Shown here in pieces: positions 1-7,590 of a stretch of DNA of 57,911 nt (positions within the stretch are counted from its first letter, which is position 1; every line of letters begins with the position of its first letter). The notes under the pieces were generated by a model. It saw only the letters and a program-made list of their open reading frames with translations, was not told the DNA's origin and made no database searches. The stretch lies in assembly GCF_018982965.1 (NCBI RefSeq), contig NZ_JACBYP010000047.1, positions 1-57,911 on the forward strand. The letters are read 5' to 3'. This DNA comes from Streptomyces mayonensis. Its GTDB lineage: Bacteria > Actinomycetota > Actinomycetes > Streptomycetales > Streptomycetaceae. The position numbers and the translations under genes were made by a program.

Positions 1-131
1 GGCGCGTCTGCCCGCTGGGGGTGGGGGGCGCGGCACCCCGCGGGGGGCGGGGGGGGGGCGGGGGGGGGGGGGGCGGCGCGGGGGGGGGGGCGGGGGGGGG
101 CGGGGGGGGGGGCCCCCACGTCCACTGCGGG
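1..131. repeat. Extreme G-rich homopolymer tract
   Basis: Positions 1-120 are almost pure G on the plus strand, with runs of 8 to 14 G broken by single C or A bases. There is no recognisable gene. The minus strand would read proline/alanine only, and no start codon with a ribosome site for the next minus-strand gene is seen. It could be a real G-quadruplex-forming tract between conjugation genes or a poly-G sequencing or assembly artefact at a contig edge. The sequence alone cannot decide. Confidence 0.6.
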
Positions 132-1511
132 CTAGGAGCCAGGTCCATTCGGGGGCGAGGGGTAGACCCAGCTCTGCGGTGTGGCGTCTCCCTGCGGCGC
201 GGGCCCGCTGGACCGTGGCGCTGGCGGGTCCTCGTGCAGGACCCGGGATGGAGCGACGGACGCACGCGGGGGAGTGGGGGCGGAGGCGGCCGGGGCTGTG
301 CCTGCGGCTGCCTGGCCGGGGCGTTGGATGAGGGGGACACCGCGGTCGCCGTCGGTCTGGGGGCGGCGTATCAGGGCCTGGCCCTTGTCGCCGGTGGCGT
401 TCGAGTCCTCACCGAAACGGAAGTGGGTCTGCTTCGGCTGGGCGTCGCCGCTCGAGCCACCACTCGAGCCACCGGTCGGGTCGATCCCGGGGTCCGCCCC
501 GCCCGCCCCTTGGCCCGGCACATTCGTCGGCCCCTGCGGTGCGGGCGCCCCCGTGCCGGCCTGCATGGCGAGCTGGCCCGCCGTCTTCGCCGCGCCCGCC
601 GCGACCGCCACACCCGCCACCCCGGTGCGGTGCAGGTCGTCGTGGCCGCCGCCGTCGGCCGCCCAGTGCACGAACTTGTACGTGGCGTACGGGCACAGCA
701 GCACGAGCACCATGACGACCATGCCCGCGAGCGCATCGGAGAGGGCGCCGAGCCCGTCGCTGGCGTGCGTCTTGCCCACGGCGGACACACCGAGCAGGAA
801 CACGATGGTCATCAGCAGCTTGGAGACGATCAGCGTGCTGGTGGCCTCGATCCAACCGCGCCGCCAACGGCGGGCGACCTCCCAGCCGCCGCCCGCCCCG
901 GCGAACACCGCGAGCGAGACGAGGACCAGGACGCCGACCTTGCGGGCGATCATGACCGCCCAGTACATGAACGCCCCCACGGCGCAGCTGAGTGCGATGA
1001 AAGCGGGAGTTCCCCAGCCCAGCCCGAACATCGCACCCAACTCATTGACCCTGATGATGCGGCGCACCGCTTCAACGGCCGAGGTGTTCGCGGCCTGGAA
1101 CAGGCCCGCGCTGAGCGCGTCGACCACGGTGATCAACACGGTGGTGCAAGCGATAGCGGCGAACGCGAACAGGACGCCGACCACGGTGCCGTAGACGGCC
1201 TGGGCGAGCGCACGCTCGTCGCGGCGCCAGGCAGCCCGGGTGAGCTGCAGGCAGAACGTGCCCACGGACAGCACGAGCCCGATGGGCAACAGCAGTTCGT
1301 AGTTGTGCCGGAACCATTCGGCATTCAGGTCGATGGCCGTGGTCTGGTCCACGGCCTTGGTCGCCAAGTCCGCAGCAGCCTGGGCCATTTCGCCCATCGA
1401 CTTGGCGATCCAGGCGCCGATGCCGTCCGTGACGGCCTCGCCCGTGGCGCCGGCGACACCGCCCACGGTGTCGCACACCGTGTTCATCAGGGGAAGGTCA
1501 CACGCCCCCAT
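132..1511 (-). CDS. SCO6881-family polytopic membrane protein of a conjugative element
   Basis: Predicted 459-aa membrane protein. The start is the ATG at 1511, preceded by AAGGAGG about 8 nt upstream; an open frame continues further upstream but has no ribosome site. The N-terminus (MGACDLPLMNTVCDTVGG) resembles the SCO6881 family of actinobacterial integrative elements. About six hydrophobic segments lie between residues 65 and 295, with a conserved charged stretch before one of them. The last ~160 residues are Gly/Pro/Ser-rich and hydrophilic. By family and position it is probably the TrbL/VirB6-like channel component of a Gram-positive type IV secretion machine. It follows three other minus-strand transfer genes with short gaps. 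The SCO6880-like ATPase usually found next would lie off the left edge. Family assignment is by recalled motif only. Confidence 0.75.
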   Translation of the reverse strand: MGACDLPLMNTVCDTVGGVAGATGEAVTDGIGAWIAKSMGEMAQAAADLATKAVDQTTAIDLNAEWFRHNYELLLPIGLVLSVGTFCLQLTRAAWRRDERALAQAVYGTVVGVLFAFAAIACTTVLITVVDALSAGLFQAANTSAVEAVRRIIRVNELGAMFGLGWGTPAFIALSCAVGAFMYWAVMIARKVGVLVLVSLAVFAGAGGGWEVARRWRRGWIEATSTLIVSKLLMTIVFLLGVSAVGKTHASDGLGALSDALAGMVVMVLVLLCPYATYKFVHWAADGGGHDDLHRTGVAGVAVAAGAAKTAGQLAMQAGTGAPAPQGPTNVPGQGAGGADPGIDPTGGSSGGSSGDAQPKQTHFRFGEDSNATGDKGQALIRRPQTDGDRGVPLIQRPGQAAAGTAPAASAPTPPRASVAPSRVLHEDPPAPRSSGPAPQGDATPQSWVYPSPPNGPGS

Positions 1512-1545
1512 GAGGGCACCTCCTTTTCGGAGTTGAGGGCCGTGA

Positions 1546-2229
1546 TCACGGCGAGGTGTTCGGCAGGGTCCCGACCAGCGCGCAGTCGTGGTGCGGGCGG
1601 CACTGGACGGCGAGGGTGGTGGAGCGGGACTCGGCTCCGGCGCCGGCGCCCTTCCAGGTGATGGACTGCTTGCCGGAGACCGTGACGGCGTAGACGTACG
1701 CGTCGGTGATCGCGCCGGGGTCCTGGCGCAGGGCACTCTTGAAGGCCTGCGGAAAGTGGCCCTCGCCGATGGAGGCGTCGGCGTGCTGGCGGTTGTCGTG
1801 CATCCGCGACCACAGCACCGGGCTGGGCACCTGCGCGGCGACCGACCTCCAGTCGGCGACCTTGTCCTCGTCGGTCATCCACCGCTTGAGAGCGGCGAGT
1901 TGCTGAGCATGGGAGTAGGTGCGGGTGTCGTAGCTCCACAGGGCCCTGGTGGCGGCCTTGGCGAAGGTCACCGGATCGCGTGTCCGCGGCGGCTCGGTCA
2001 CCGCCGAACCGGAATCCGGCTTGGGGGACGACGCGCTGGCTGATGCGGACGATGGGCGCGGCGCCGCCTTTGGCGCGGACGGAGATTCGGCGCGGGTCAG
2101 GTAGGCGGCCAGGCCGGCGACGGCCAGCAGCACTGCGAGCACGGCACCCCCGATGGCCGCGCGACGGCCCACCGACGACGGTCCCCGCCAGAGCCGCTCA
2201 CCAGCGGACGCGGGAAGCTTCTTCGGCAT
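1546..2229 (-). CDS. Single-pass conjugal transfer protein, VirB8/TcpC-like
   Basis: Predicted 227 aa. The ATG at 2229 overlaps the stop of the upstream gene (TGATG), so translation is probably coupled. The layout is a short basic cytoplasmic N-terminus (MPKKLPASAG), one hydrophobic helix near residues 24-46, a Ser/Pro/Ala linker, and a C-terminal domain of about 140 residues rich in Trp, Tyr and His. A cytoplasmic tail, one TM and an extracytoplasmic NTF2-sized domain is the layout of VirB8/TcpC proteins in Gram-positive transfer machines. The assignment rests on architecture and operon position, not a diagnostic motif, so it is tentative. The gene ends 34 nt before the next start, which has its own strong ribosome site. 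Confidence 0.6.
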   Translation of the reverse strand: MPKKLPASAGERLWRGPSSVGRRAAIGGAVLAVLLAVAGLAAYLTRAESPSAPKAAPRPSSASASASSPKPDSGSAVTEPPRTRDPVTFAKAATRALWSYDTRTYSHAQQLAALKRWMTDEDKVADWRSVAAQVPSPVLWSRMHDNRQHADASIGEGHFPQAFKSALRQDPGAITDAYVYAVTVSGKQSITWKGAGAGAESRSTTLAVQCRPHHDCALVGTLPNTSP

Positions 2230-2537
2230 CAGTGGACCTGCGTCCCCATCGCCGAGAAGAAGGCGACGATGCCGTTGGCGGCGCCCAGCAGCAGCGCGCA
2301 TCCGGCGGCCACCACGGTGCCCTTCTTGCCGGTGGCCTCGGCCTGGTGACCGCCGCTGTGGTGACCCCAGGCCCATACGATCGCGGAGATCGCGAGGGCG
2401 CCGACCACGGCGATGATGCCGAACAGGTTGATGCTGCTGATGACCTTCTTCAGGACGTCGAGGCCGGGCAGGCCTCCCTCGCTCGGAGTGACGCCGGGGT
2501 TGTAGGCCAGGATCTGGGCGTGCTGCATGAGCTTCAC
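2229..2537 (-). CDS. Small two-TM membrane protein (DUF6112-like)
   Basis: Predicted 102 aa with start MKLMQHAQILAYNPGVTPSE. The layout is a short N-terminal segment with a Gly/Pro-rich PSEGGLPGL stretch, a first hydrophobic helix (about residues 34-56) ending at WAWGHHSG, a small polar loop with KK, and a second helix rich in Ala/Gly. Size, GHHSG motif and position just upstream of the VirB8-like gene match the DUF6112 proteins of actinobacterial integrative elements. These are probably VirB2/TrbC-like small transfer components, although no function is proven. Its stop codon overlaps the next ATG. The 77 bases upstream separate it from the NlpC/P60 gene and contain no gene. Confidence 0.65.
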   Translation of the reverse strand: MKLMQHAQILAYNPGVTPSEGGLPGLDVLKKVISSINLFGIIAVVGALAISAIVWAWGHHSGGHQAEATGKKGTVVAAGCALLLGAANGIVAFFSAMGTQVH

Positions 2538-2614
2538 TGGGACTCCAGGGTCAGATGTTGGGCGCGGGCACGCGAAGGCCCGGAAGTGGTGGAGAGGAGA
2601 GGGAGGGGCGCTGG

Positions 2615-3772
2615 TCAGACGATCCGGCGGGCAGCCAGCACGTCCGGGCGCCAGTCGGCCAGGGCCGAAATCTTGAGCACGTCGCCGGTGTGCGGGGCTT
2701 GCAGCACCAGGCCGTCACCGATGAACATGCCGACGTGCTCCGGCACTTCGGCCGTCCCCTCGGTGAAGAGCAGGTCACCGGGCTCGAGGGCATCCACGCT
2801 GACCTCCTTGCCCTCCTTGACCTGCGTGTACGTGGTCCGCGAGAGCGAGATGCCACCCGCCTTGTACGACGCCTGCATCAGGGACGAGCAGTCACAGCGC
2901 CCCATCGGGTCCTGGCCGCGCGGATCACTGCACTGGCCGCCCCACTGGTACGACGTGCCCAGCTGTCCCAGACCCCAACGGATGGCCGTGCGCACCGACT
3001 TCGGGGCAACGGCCGGGATCTTGTAGCCCTCGGGTACAGACCCGGCCGGGATGGCACCGAACTTGGTCCCGTCGTCACCGGTGCCGCACTTGGCAGACTC
3101 GGCGGACAGCGCCTCCGCAGGGGCGCCCGCCGTGTCCGCGCCTGCGGTCCTTGCGGAACCGGAACTCGATGGTGTCGACAGCGACGAGGCGATGGCCTGC
3201 TGCAGGGCCCTCGCCAGTGGCTCCCACTTGGCGTACGCCTCGGAGAACCCGCTCTGCTGCACCGCCTGCGCGGCTTGCGTGACCGTCATGGACTGCCACC
3301 CCGGAACCTTGAGCAGGGCCTCGTAGAACTTCGTCGAGGCATGGACTGGGTCGCGTACTTGTGCTGCCGTTCCCCAGCCCTTGCTGGGACGCTGCTGGAA
3401 CAGGCCGAGGGAATCTCGATCCCCGTAGTCGAGGTTGCGAAGTCCCGATTCCTGCAGAGACGTTGCGAGCGCGATCACCTGCCCCCCAGGCGGAATCTTC
3501 ATGGCAGCCGCAGTGGCCAGGATGGTTTTGGCGCTTGGGATCTGCTCGGCGGGATCGTCGAGCCCTGGGACCGAAACCGAATCCCGTCCGTGTCCCGCAA
3601 GGGCCGAATTCACCTGCTTGGCCACGGCTGCAGGGTTCACCCCCTGCGCGTCGCCCGGTGAACAAGTGGCAGCCTGCGAGGACTCGGCGCCCGCGAGCGC
3701 TATGCCCAGCGGCGCGACCAGCAGGAGTGGAGCGAGCGCCACGGCGCCGACTATGACAGGGGCCGTCTTCAC
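2615..3772 (-). CDS. Bifunctional cell-wall hydrolase: transglycosylase-like plus NlpC/P60
   Basis: Predicted 385 aa from the GTG at 3772, which overlaps the stop of a 25-codon leader frame (GTGA). A hydrophobic signal/anchor covers residues 5-28. The first enzyme domain carries a lysozyme-like signature, SLQESGLRNL followed by GLFQQRPS, with a candidate catalytic Glu. The second is NlpC/P60: GRCDCSSLMQ has the catalytic Cys near residue 293, EHVGMFIG the His near 345, and a third polar residue sits in APHTGD. A Ser/Thr/Ala-rich linker joins the domains. Such two-domain enzymes (VirB1/TcpG type) open the peptidoglycan locally for the conjugation channel. It heads the minus-strand transfer cluster. 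The start is uncertain, since the open frame extends to 3928 and the GTG has no strong ribosome site of its own. Confidence 0.85.
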   Translation of the reverse strand: MKTAPVIVGAVALAPLLLVAPLGIALAGAESSQAATCSPGDAQGVNPAAVAKQVNSALAGHGRDSVSVPGLDDPAEQIPSAKTILATAAAMKIPPGGQVIALATSLQESGLRNLDYGDRDSLGLFQQRPSKGWGTAAQVRDPVHASTKFYEALLKVPGWQSMTVTQAAQAVQQSGFSEAYAKWEPLARALQQAIASSLSTPSSSGSARTAGADTAGAPAEALSAESAKCGTGDDGTKFGAIPAGSVPEGYKIPAVAPKSVRTAIRWGLGQLGTSYQWGGQCSDPRGQDPMGRCDCSSLMQASYKAGGISLSRTTYTQVKEGKEVSVDALEPGDLLFTEGTAEVPEHVGMFIGDGLVLQAPHTGDVLKISALADWRPDVLAARRIV

Positions 3773-3846
3773 GGCTGAGGCCCCGGGGGTGGGGCGCAAG
3801 CTGAAAAGGACAATGCCGGAGACAACTGCGCGGGGACATGCTGCAT
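3769..3846 (-). CDS. Short leader ORF coupled to the NlpC/P60 gene
   Basis: A 25-codon frame begins at the ATG at 3846, behind TAGGAG about 7 nt upstream, and ends in TGA at 3769-3771. That stop overlaps the GTG start of the NlpC/P60 gene. The peptide is Pro/Ala/Ser-rich (MQHVPAQLSP...). The good ribosome site here and the poor one at the downstream GTG suggest translational coupling. It may be only a spacer for coupling, or it may show that the true protein start lies elsewhere. No homology is recognised. Confidence 0.4.
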   Translation of the reverse strand: MQHVPAQLSPALSFSACAPPPGPQP

Positions 3847-4396
3847 CAGCAACTCCTAACTCGTAGGCGGCGCAGTGCGGGCGTTCTCGTCGAAGGCCAC
3901 CCAGACCGAGCCGGTCAGAACAATGCAAGTCCGAGAATCGGGGCGGGGGTCACAGACGCGCGGGATCGGCCAGATCCCGCGCGCCCGAACCATCCCAGGG
4001 GAAGAACGGCAGCCAGCCGCCCTCTTAATCTCAGAGACCACATGACAATCAACTCCCCGCCAATCGTGCTTGATTTCGAGGCGCTGCAAGGACGCCCGCT
4101 GCGTCTTGCGGGACACATCGGCACAGTTCAACTGGGTTGCAGCGCAGCCGCGTCCGTCGAACATGGCGAGACTGTATGAACGAATTCCGTCCGCACCAAA
4201 CGCATCCAAATTGAGGGAGCAGTTCTTCGTGAGTGGGGACAGTAGTAGTTAGGTACGGCCGGATCGCGCGGTTAATCTCCCGCTGGTCCCCGCCCGGTAG
4301 ATCTATTCGCACCTCTATGTGCGACATGGGCGGTCCCGCGCGGCCGCGGATGAATATCGGTCGCGTACGGCCCCTGCGAACAGAGAGAACCGCGCA
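3847..4396. other. Divergent intergenic region between transfer genes and methyltransferase
   Basis: About 550 bases without a convincing gene. Short frames on both strands (for example a 92-codon minus frame at 4049-4327) lack ribosome sites and Streptomyces codon bias. The base composition is less GC-rich than the flanks. It should hold the promoter of the transfer cluster (leftward) and of the methyltransferase (rightward), but no clear -35/-10 pair stands out. Confidence 0.5.
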
Positions 4397-5146
4397 ATGT
4401 CATACACCCTGCATCGAGGCGACGCGCTCACGTCCCTCGCCGGCATTCCCGACAACAGCGTCGACGCCGTCATCACCGACCCGCCCTACAACAGCGGAGG
4501 CCGTACCAGCGGCGAACGCACCGGCCGCAGCGCCCGCGCCAAATACACCTCCGCCGACGCCGACCACGACCTCGCCAACTTCCCCGGCGAAAACCGGGAC
4601 CAGCGCTCCTACGGGTTCTGGCTCACCCTCCTGCTCACTGAGTCCTACCGGGCCACCGTCGAGTCCGGCACCGCCCTCGTCTTCACCGACTGGCGGCAAC
4701 TGCCCACCACCACGGATGCGTTGCAGGCCGCTGGATGGACATGGCGAGGCATCGCCTCGTGGCACAAGCCGGTCTCCCGCCCGCAGAAGGGCCGCCTGAA
4801 GCAGTCCTGTGAGTACATCGTCTGGGGCACCAAGGGGCCGGTCGACGCCAGCCGCAATCCTGTCTATCTACCCGGCCTCTACACGGCGAGCCAGCCCCGA
4901 AAGGGCCGTGTCCATATCACCCAGAAGCCCGTCGAGGTCATGCGGGAACTGGTGAAGATCTGCCCGCCCGGCGGCACTGTCCTTGACCCGTTTGCCGGCT
5001 CCGGAACCACCGGCGTCGCCGCCCTGATCGAGGGCCGACAGTTCATCGGCGTCGAGCTGTCCGGCCACTACGCCGACATCGCCGAGCAGCGGCTGCGCGA
5101 TGCACTGACCCAGGACGCCTTCGAACTTGCTGGGCCCGAGAAGTGA
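4397..5146 (+). CDS. Orphan DNA methyltransferase (N6-adenine/N4-cytosine, beta order)
   Basis: Predicted 249 aa from the ATG at 4397 (GAGAGAAC upstream; an earlier in-frame ATG at 4319 lacks family similarity). The catalytic motif IV, TDPPYNSGG, lies at residues 27-35. The SAM-binding motif I, DPFAGSGTTG, lies near residues 196-205, after a target-recognition segment. This motif order (IV before I) is the beta class of the N6_N4_Mtase family (PF01555). It transfers methyl groups from SAM to an exocyclic amino group of A or C in double-stranded DNA. The C-terminal ITQKPVEVM stretch is typical. No cognate endonuclease with paired specificity is adjacent. The next gene is a convergent NucS-like nuclease, separated by a strong hairpin. 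It may be an orphan methylase carried by the mobile element for self-protection. Confidence 0.88.
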   Translation: MSYTLHRGDALTSLAGIPDNSVDAVITDPPYNSGGRTSGERTGRSARAKYTSADADHDLANFPGENRDQRSYGFWLTLLLTESYRATVESGTALVFTDWRQLPTTTDALQAAGWTWRGIASWHKPVSRPQKGRLKQSCEYIVWGTKGPVDASRNPVYLPGLYTASQPRKGRVHITQKPVEVMRELVKICPPGGTVLDPFAGSGTTGVAALIEGRQFIGVELSGHYADIAEQRLRDALTQDAFELAGPEK

Positions 5147-5182
5147 GAACGAGACGAACCATGCATGGGGGGCGAAGCACGA

Positions 5183-5225
5183 GATGGGCTGTTGCTCCAC
5201 CGTCTGGCTGGAGCAACAGCCCATC
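5183..5225. terminator. 17-bp perfect stem-loop, bidirectional terminator
   Basis: Perfect inverted repeat GATGGGCTGTTGCTCCA (5183-5199) and its complement (5209-5225), with a 9-base loop. It sits between the ends of the convergent methyltransferase and NucS-like genes and is symmetric, so it can act on both strands. There is no U-tract, as is common in Streptomyces. Confidence 0.85.
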
Positions 5226-5237
5226 CTTGTAGTCGAG

Positions 5238-6158
5238 TTACGCGGCATCGACGCTGCATCGAATGAGGTCAGCGGCGCGGTCGAGATCCTGCCGAGTGGT
5301 GATCCGAACCTCGACAACGTGCTTTCCTTGCAGCCCGAGGTTTCCGCGCCCCTTCAAGTCCCGGGTGAAGCCTTCCTGCAGAGCCACGGTGCTGGGATCG
5401 AGGCGCAGGCTAACTACAAGCGCGCCTCGCCGAGGCTGGATACGTACCGTGGCGATGTTCTTGAAGCGCCGGTATGCGAAGTAGTGCATCTGCGGCTCCA
5501 TCTGCACGTCGCGATGCGACAGCAAGAGCTCATCGAGATCGGCGTACAGCTCGCGCAACGCTGTGGGCGATTCGTCGAGAAACTGCTGGACCGACTTCGA
5601 TGCCGCTGAAGCCGCTCGTACTGGCGACGTGCTCTTGCTGCGCGTCGTGAGCCGGGCGCCTCCAGCAGCCGAGACGAGCTGCAGCGCCACTGCATCGCCG
5701 AAGACCCGGTACGTCACGAGATCGATCCGGTGCGGGATCATCTCGACTGCCACCATCTCGTGATGCGTGAAGGCGCCGGCGACGCACACGATTCGTGGAG
5801 CACTCCAGTCGACTGTGTCGGCGGCTTCGTTGCCGAGCTTGTCTCGTACCAGGTTCTCGAACTCGTAGTGGTGGTCCTGGAGCCAGCACAGATAGGAGAG
5901 GGCTTGGACGACGATCGCTTCGTCCCGGGTTCGCTTGTACTCCACGATGACCGGCGTGCCGTTCTCATCTAGACCAAGTGAATCGATCCGGCCGCCATGG
6001 CGCCCAGTACGGTACTCAGTGGCCAGGAACCAGATCCCGAGCATCGTCTCCATGTTGGCCTCGACGAGCCTCTGCAGCTCGACCTCCATGCTGACGGTCT
6101 CCCCGGGTACTTCGGTGACGTGCTGGCCTCTGACCTTGAAGACCTTCAGGTTGCTCAT
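5238..6158 (-). CDS. NucS-like PD-(D/E)XK protein with C-terminal DUF5655-like domain
   Basis: Predicted 306 aa from the ATG at 6158. The N-terminal ~150 residues carry the PD-(D/E)XK core of the NucS/DUF91 family: GGRIDSLGLDENG (Asp59), VIVEYKR (Glu73, Lys75) and VVQALSYLCW (Gln85). A variable linker at residues 165-190 is followed by a compact C-terminal domain (YFAYRRFKNIATVRI onwards) resembling DUF5655. The predicted activity is endonuclease or DNA-binding. It differs from housekeeping actinobacterial NucS, the mismatch endonuclease, because it lacks that protein's N-terminal beta domain and clamp-binding tail. Its place beside an orphan methyltransferase in a defence-rich island suggests a restriction or repair role for the element. 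No partner specificity subunit is visible. Confidence 0.75.
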   Translation of the reverse strand: MSNLKVFKVRGQHVTEVPGETVSMEVELQRLVEANMETMLGIWFLATEYRTGRHGGRIDSLGLDENGTPVIVEYKRTRDEAIVVQALSYLCWLQDHHYEFENLVRDKLGNEAADTVDWSAPRIVCVAGAFTHHEMVAVEMIPHRIDLVTYRVFGDAVALQLVSAAGGARLTTRSKSTSPVRAASAASKSVQQFLDESPTALRELYADLDELLLSHRDVQMEPQMHYFAYRRFKNIATVRIQPRRGALVVSLRLDPSTVALQEGFTRDLKGRGNLGLQGKHVVEVRITTRQDLDRAADLIRCSVDAA

Positions 6159-7054
6159 CTCATTCCCCCCGACGTACCTGACCTTCGTACGTGATCAATC
6201 GAGTCGAGGGGGCCTGTATTCCTCCCAAGGAGGCGGCAACAGCGACGGTTCGGGCGCTCGCGCACAAGCCGGAGGAGGTGATGCGGTTGGCGAGGTATTT
6301 GACCGGTTCGCGAGGACGGGGCCACCGGTACTGCGACGCTGGCGGAGGAGAGGGTGGTCGTTCTTGAGTGTCCGGGCGGTCGCAGCAAGTGCAGATCGAG
6401 CAGTCCGTCAGTTCGTAATCGCTGCCACATCGCATGGCCTCGCTTCGCTGTCGTGGGCGCGGATCATTCGTTTCCTCCAGGAAAGCCCGTAATGAGATCG
6501 GCACAGTTGCCTCGGCGAAGCATCGGCGGTTACTGATCCGTGCTCGCGCCGTCCAGCTGTGGCGGGTCCGCTTCACATTCGGCGCAGCGCCGATGCTGCG
6601 GTTGGGTGGATACAAACCTTGGGTGCCTCGTCGAGGACGTGCTGAACTGACTCCGGGGTGGGGAGCCCGCACGGGCCGGCCAAGCAGTCTTGCGTTGCGC
6701 AGGCTCCGGGAGCCCCGACTTCGGTGATTGAGCTTCCAGCGCACCGGAATCACCGAAGTCCCGTGGGTGCGGGGATGACCCCGACCCTTTCGGCCGCGGC
6801 GGCGACGAACAAGCAGTCTCCACGCGTCCGCGAGCACGCTCCCTCGTCTGTGGATCCGACCGGCACGGTCGCTTGTGCCTTACCTGGGGTACGGGGAACG
6901 GTCCCTACTTGTAGCGTGCTGCCCCGAGGGCTGGACTGCCTCGGAAAATCGAAGCCCGCAACGATCTGATCAGGGGGACTCGCCTTCAGAGACCCCCACG
7001 CCGCATCGAGGAACGGCATCAGTGCTCTCCGGATTGGTGCCTCCCCGTTCATGC
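6159..7054. other. Gene-poor region with degraded-looking sequence
   Basis: About 900 bases with only short, overlapping, biased frames (the longest is 225 codons on the minus strand, 6160-6837, Arg/Pro/Ser-rich with no recognisable domain). None has a ribosome site together with Streptomyces codon bias. It contains a 13-bp inverted repeat at 6717-6760. Probably non-coding or decayed DNA between the NucS-like gene and the Trypco1/NACHT pair. Confidence 0.45.
6717..6760. repeat. 13-bp inverted repeat, possible terminator or element scar
   Basis: GACTTCGGTGATT (6717-6729) is perfectly complementary to AATCACCGAAGTC (6748-6760), with an 18-base loop. No gene ends immediately beside it. It may terminate a lost gene or be a recombination or regulator site. 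Confidence 0.6.
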
Positions 7055-7078
7055 GCCACTGCAAGTGGCCGCTATTCT
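7055..7078 (+). promoter_or_regulatory. Palindrome next to a -10-like box upstream of the Trypco1 gene
   Basis: GCCACT-gca-AGTGGC (7055-7069) is a perfect 6-3-6 palindrome directly before TATTCT (7073-7078), a good -10 match. Transcription from this box would begin near 7085, giving a ~40-nt leader to the GTG at 7125. The palindrome overlies the -35/-10 spacer, where a repressor would act. No good -35 is seen. Confidence 0.4.
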
Positions 7079-7124
7079 CATGACGATTCAGGCAATCGAT
7101 TCACTGACGTACGGGGGTGGGACC

Positions 7125-7565
7125 GTGTCCCAGTTTGTGGACTTTGAGTTCGAGGATGGCACTTCGGCCATGGTCCAGATCTTGCCTGTTGACGGAAGCG
7201 ACCGGGATGGGCCCGCTGACAGTCAGTGGGAAGATGATGTGCCCGTCGGGCCGGTCGGTGCGGGGACCCGTGTAATCCAGCGGTCGGGACAGATGCTTCA
7301 TGACGCCTTCGCCCCGCTCGCGCCGATTTTGTCGGGTATCCATGCCCGAGCGCGGGAGATGCCGCATGCCCCGGACGAGCTATCCATCGCGTTCGGTGTG
7401 AAGCTCACTGCGGGGTTGAAGATGGCAGTGGTCAGTGGTGGCGAGGCCAGCTTCACCGTAACCGCCACGTGGAACACCCCCCAAGCGCAGAGCGCATCCG
7501 CCAGCCCTGCCAGCGCGACGCAGTCTGCAGAGCCAGCCGTAGCAGCCGGGGAGCCGCGGAACTGA
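7125..7565 (+). CDS. Trypsin-co-occurring domain protein (Trypco1/CU044_2847-like)
   Basis: Predicted 146 aa. I chose the GTG at 7125 because GGGGGTGGG precedes it and the protein then begins MSQFVDFEFEDG, the usual start of the family; the upstream ATG at 7080 sits too close to the -10 box. The pattern is a beta strand with FEDG, MVQILPVDG, a helix with ARAREMPHAPDELSIAFGVKLTAG, then GEASFTVTATW, matching the Trypco1 (CU044_2847) fold. A Ser/Ala-rich tail follows. In comparative genomics these proteins sit next to trypsin-like proteases in NTP-dependent conflict systems and are thought to be protease regulators or substrates. Here the stop is 25 nt before a trypsin-NACHT gene, so the two form an operon. 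The role as substrate or inhibitor is inferred. Confidence 0.8.
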   Translation: MSQFVDFEFEDGTSAMVQILPVDGSDRDGPADSQWEDDVPVGPVGAGTRVIQRSGQMLHDAFAPLAPILSGIHARAREMPHAPDELSIAFGVKLTAGLKMAVVSGGEASFTVTATWNTPQAQSASASPASATQSAEPAVAAGEPRN

Positions 7566-7590
7566 TGCGCGCTCGGGGAGTCCGTTGGTG

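Noticed and set aside
21..1661. 546-codon plus-strand frame at the left edge
   Set aside because: Gly/Arg/His-rich antisense shadow of the conjugation membrane protein; no ribosome site or domain.
3856..4209. 117-codon minus frame in the transfer/methylase spacer
   Set aside because: No codon bias, ribosome site or family resemblance.
6160..6837. 225-codon minus frame in the silent region
   Set aside because: Arg/Ser/Pro-rich with no recognisable domain and poor codon bias.
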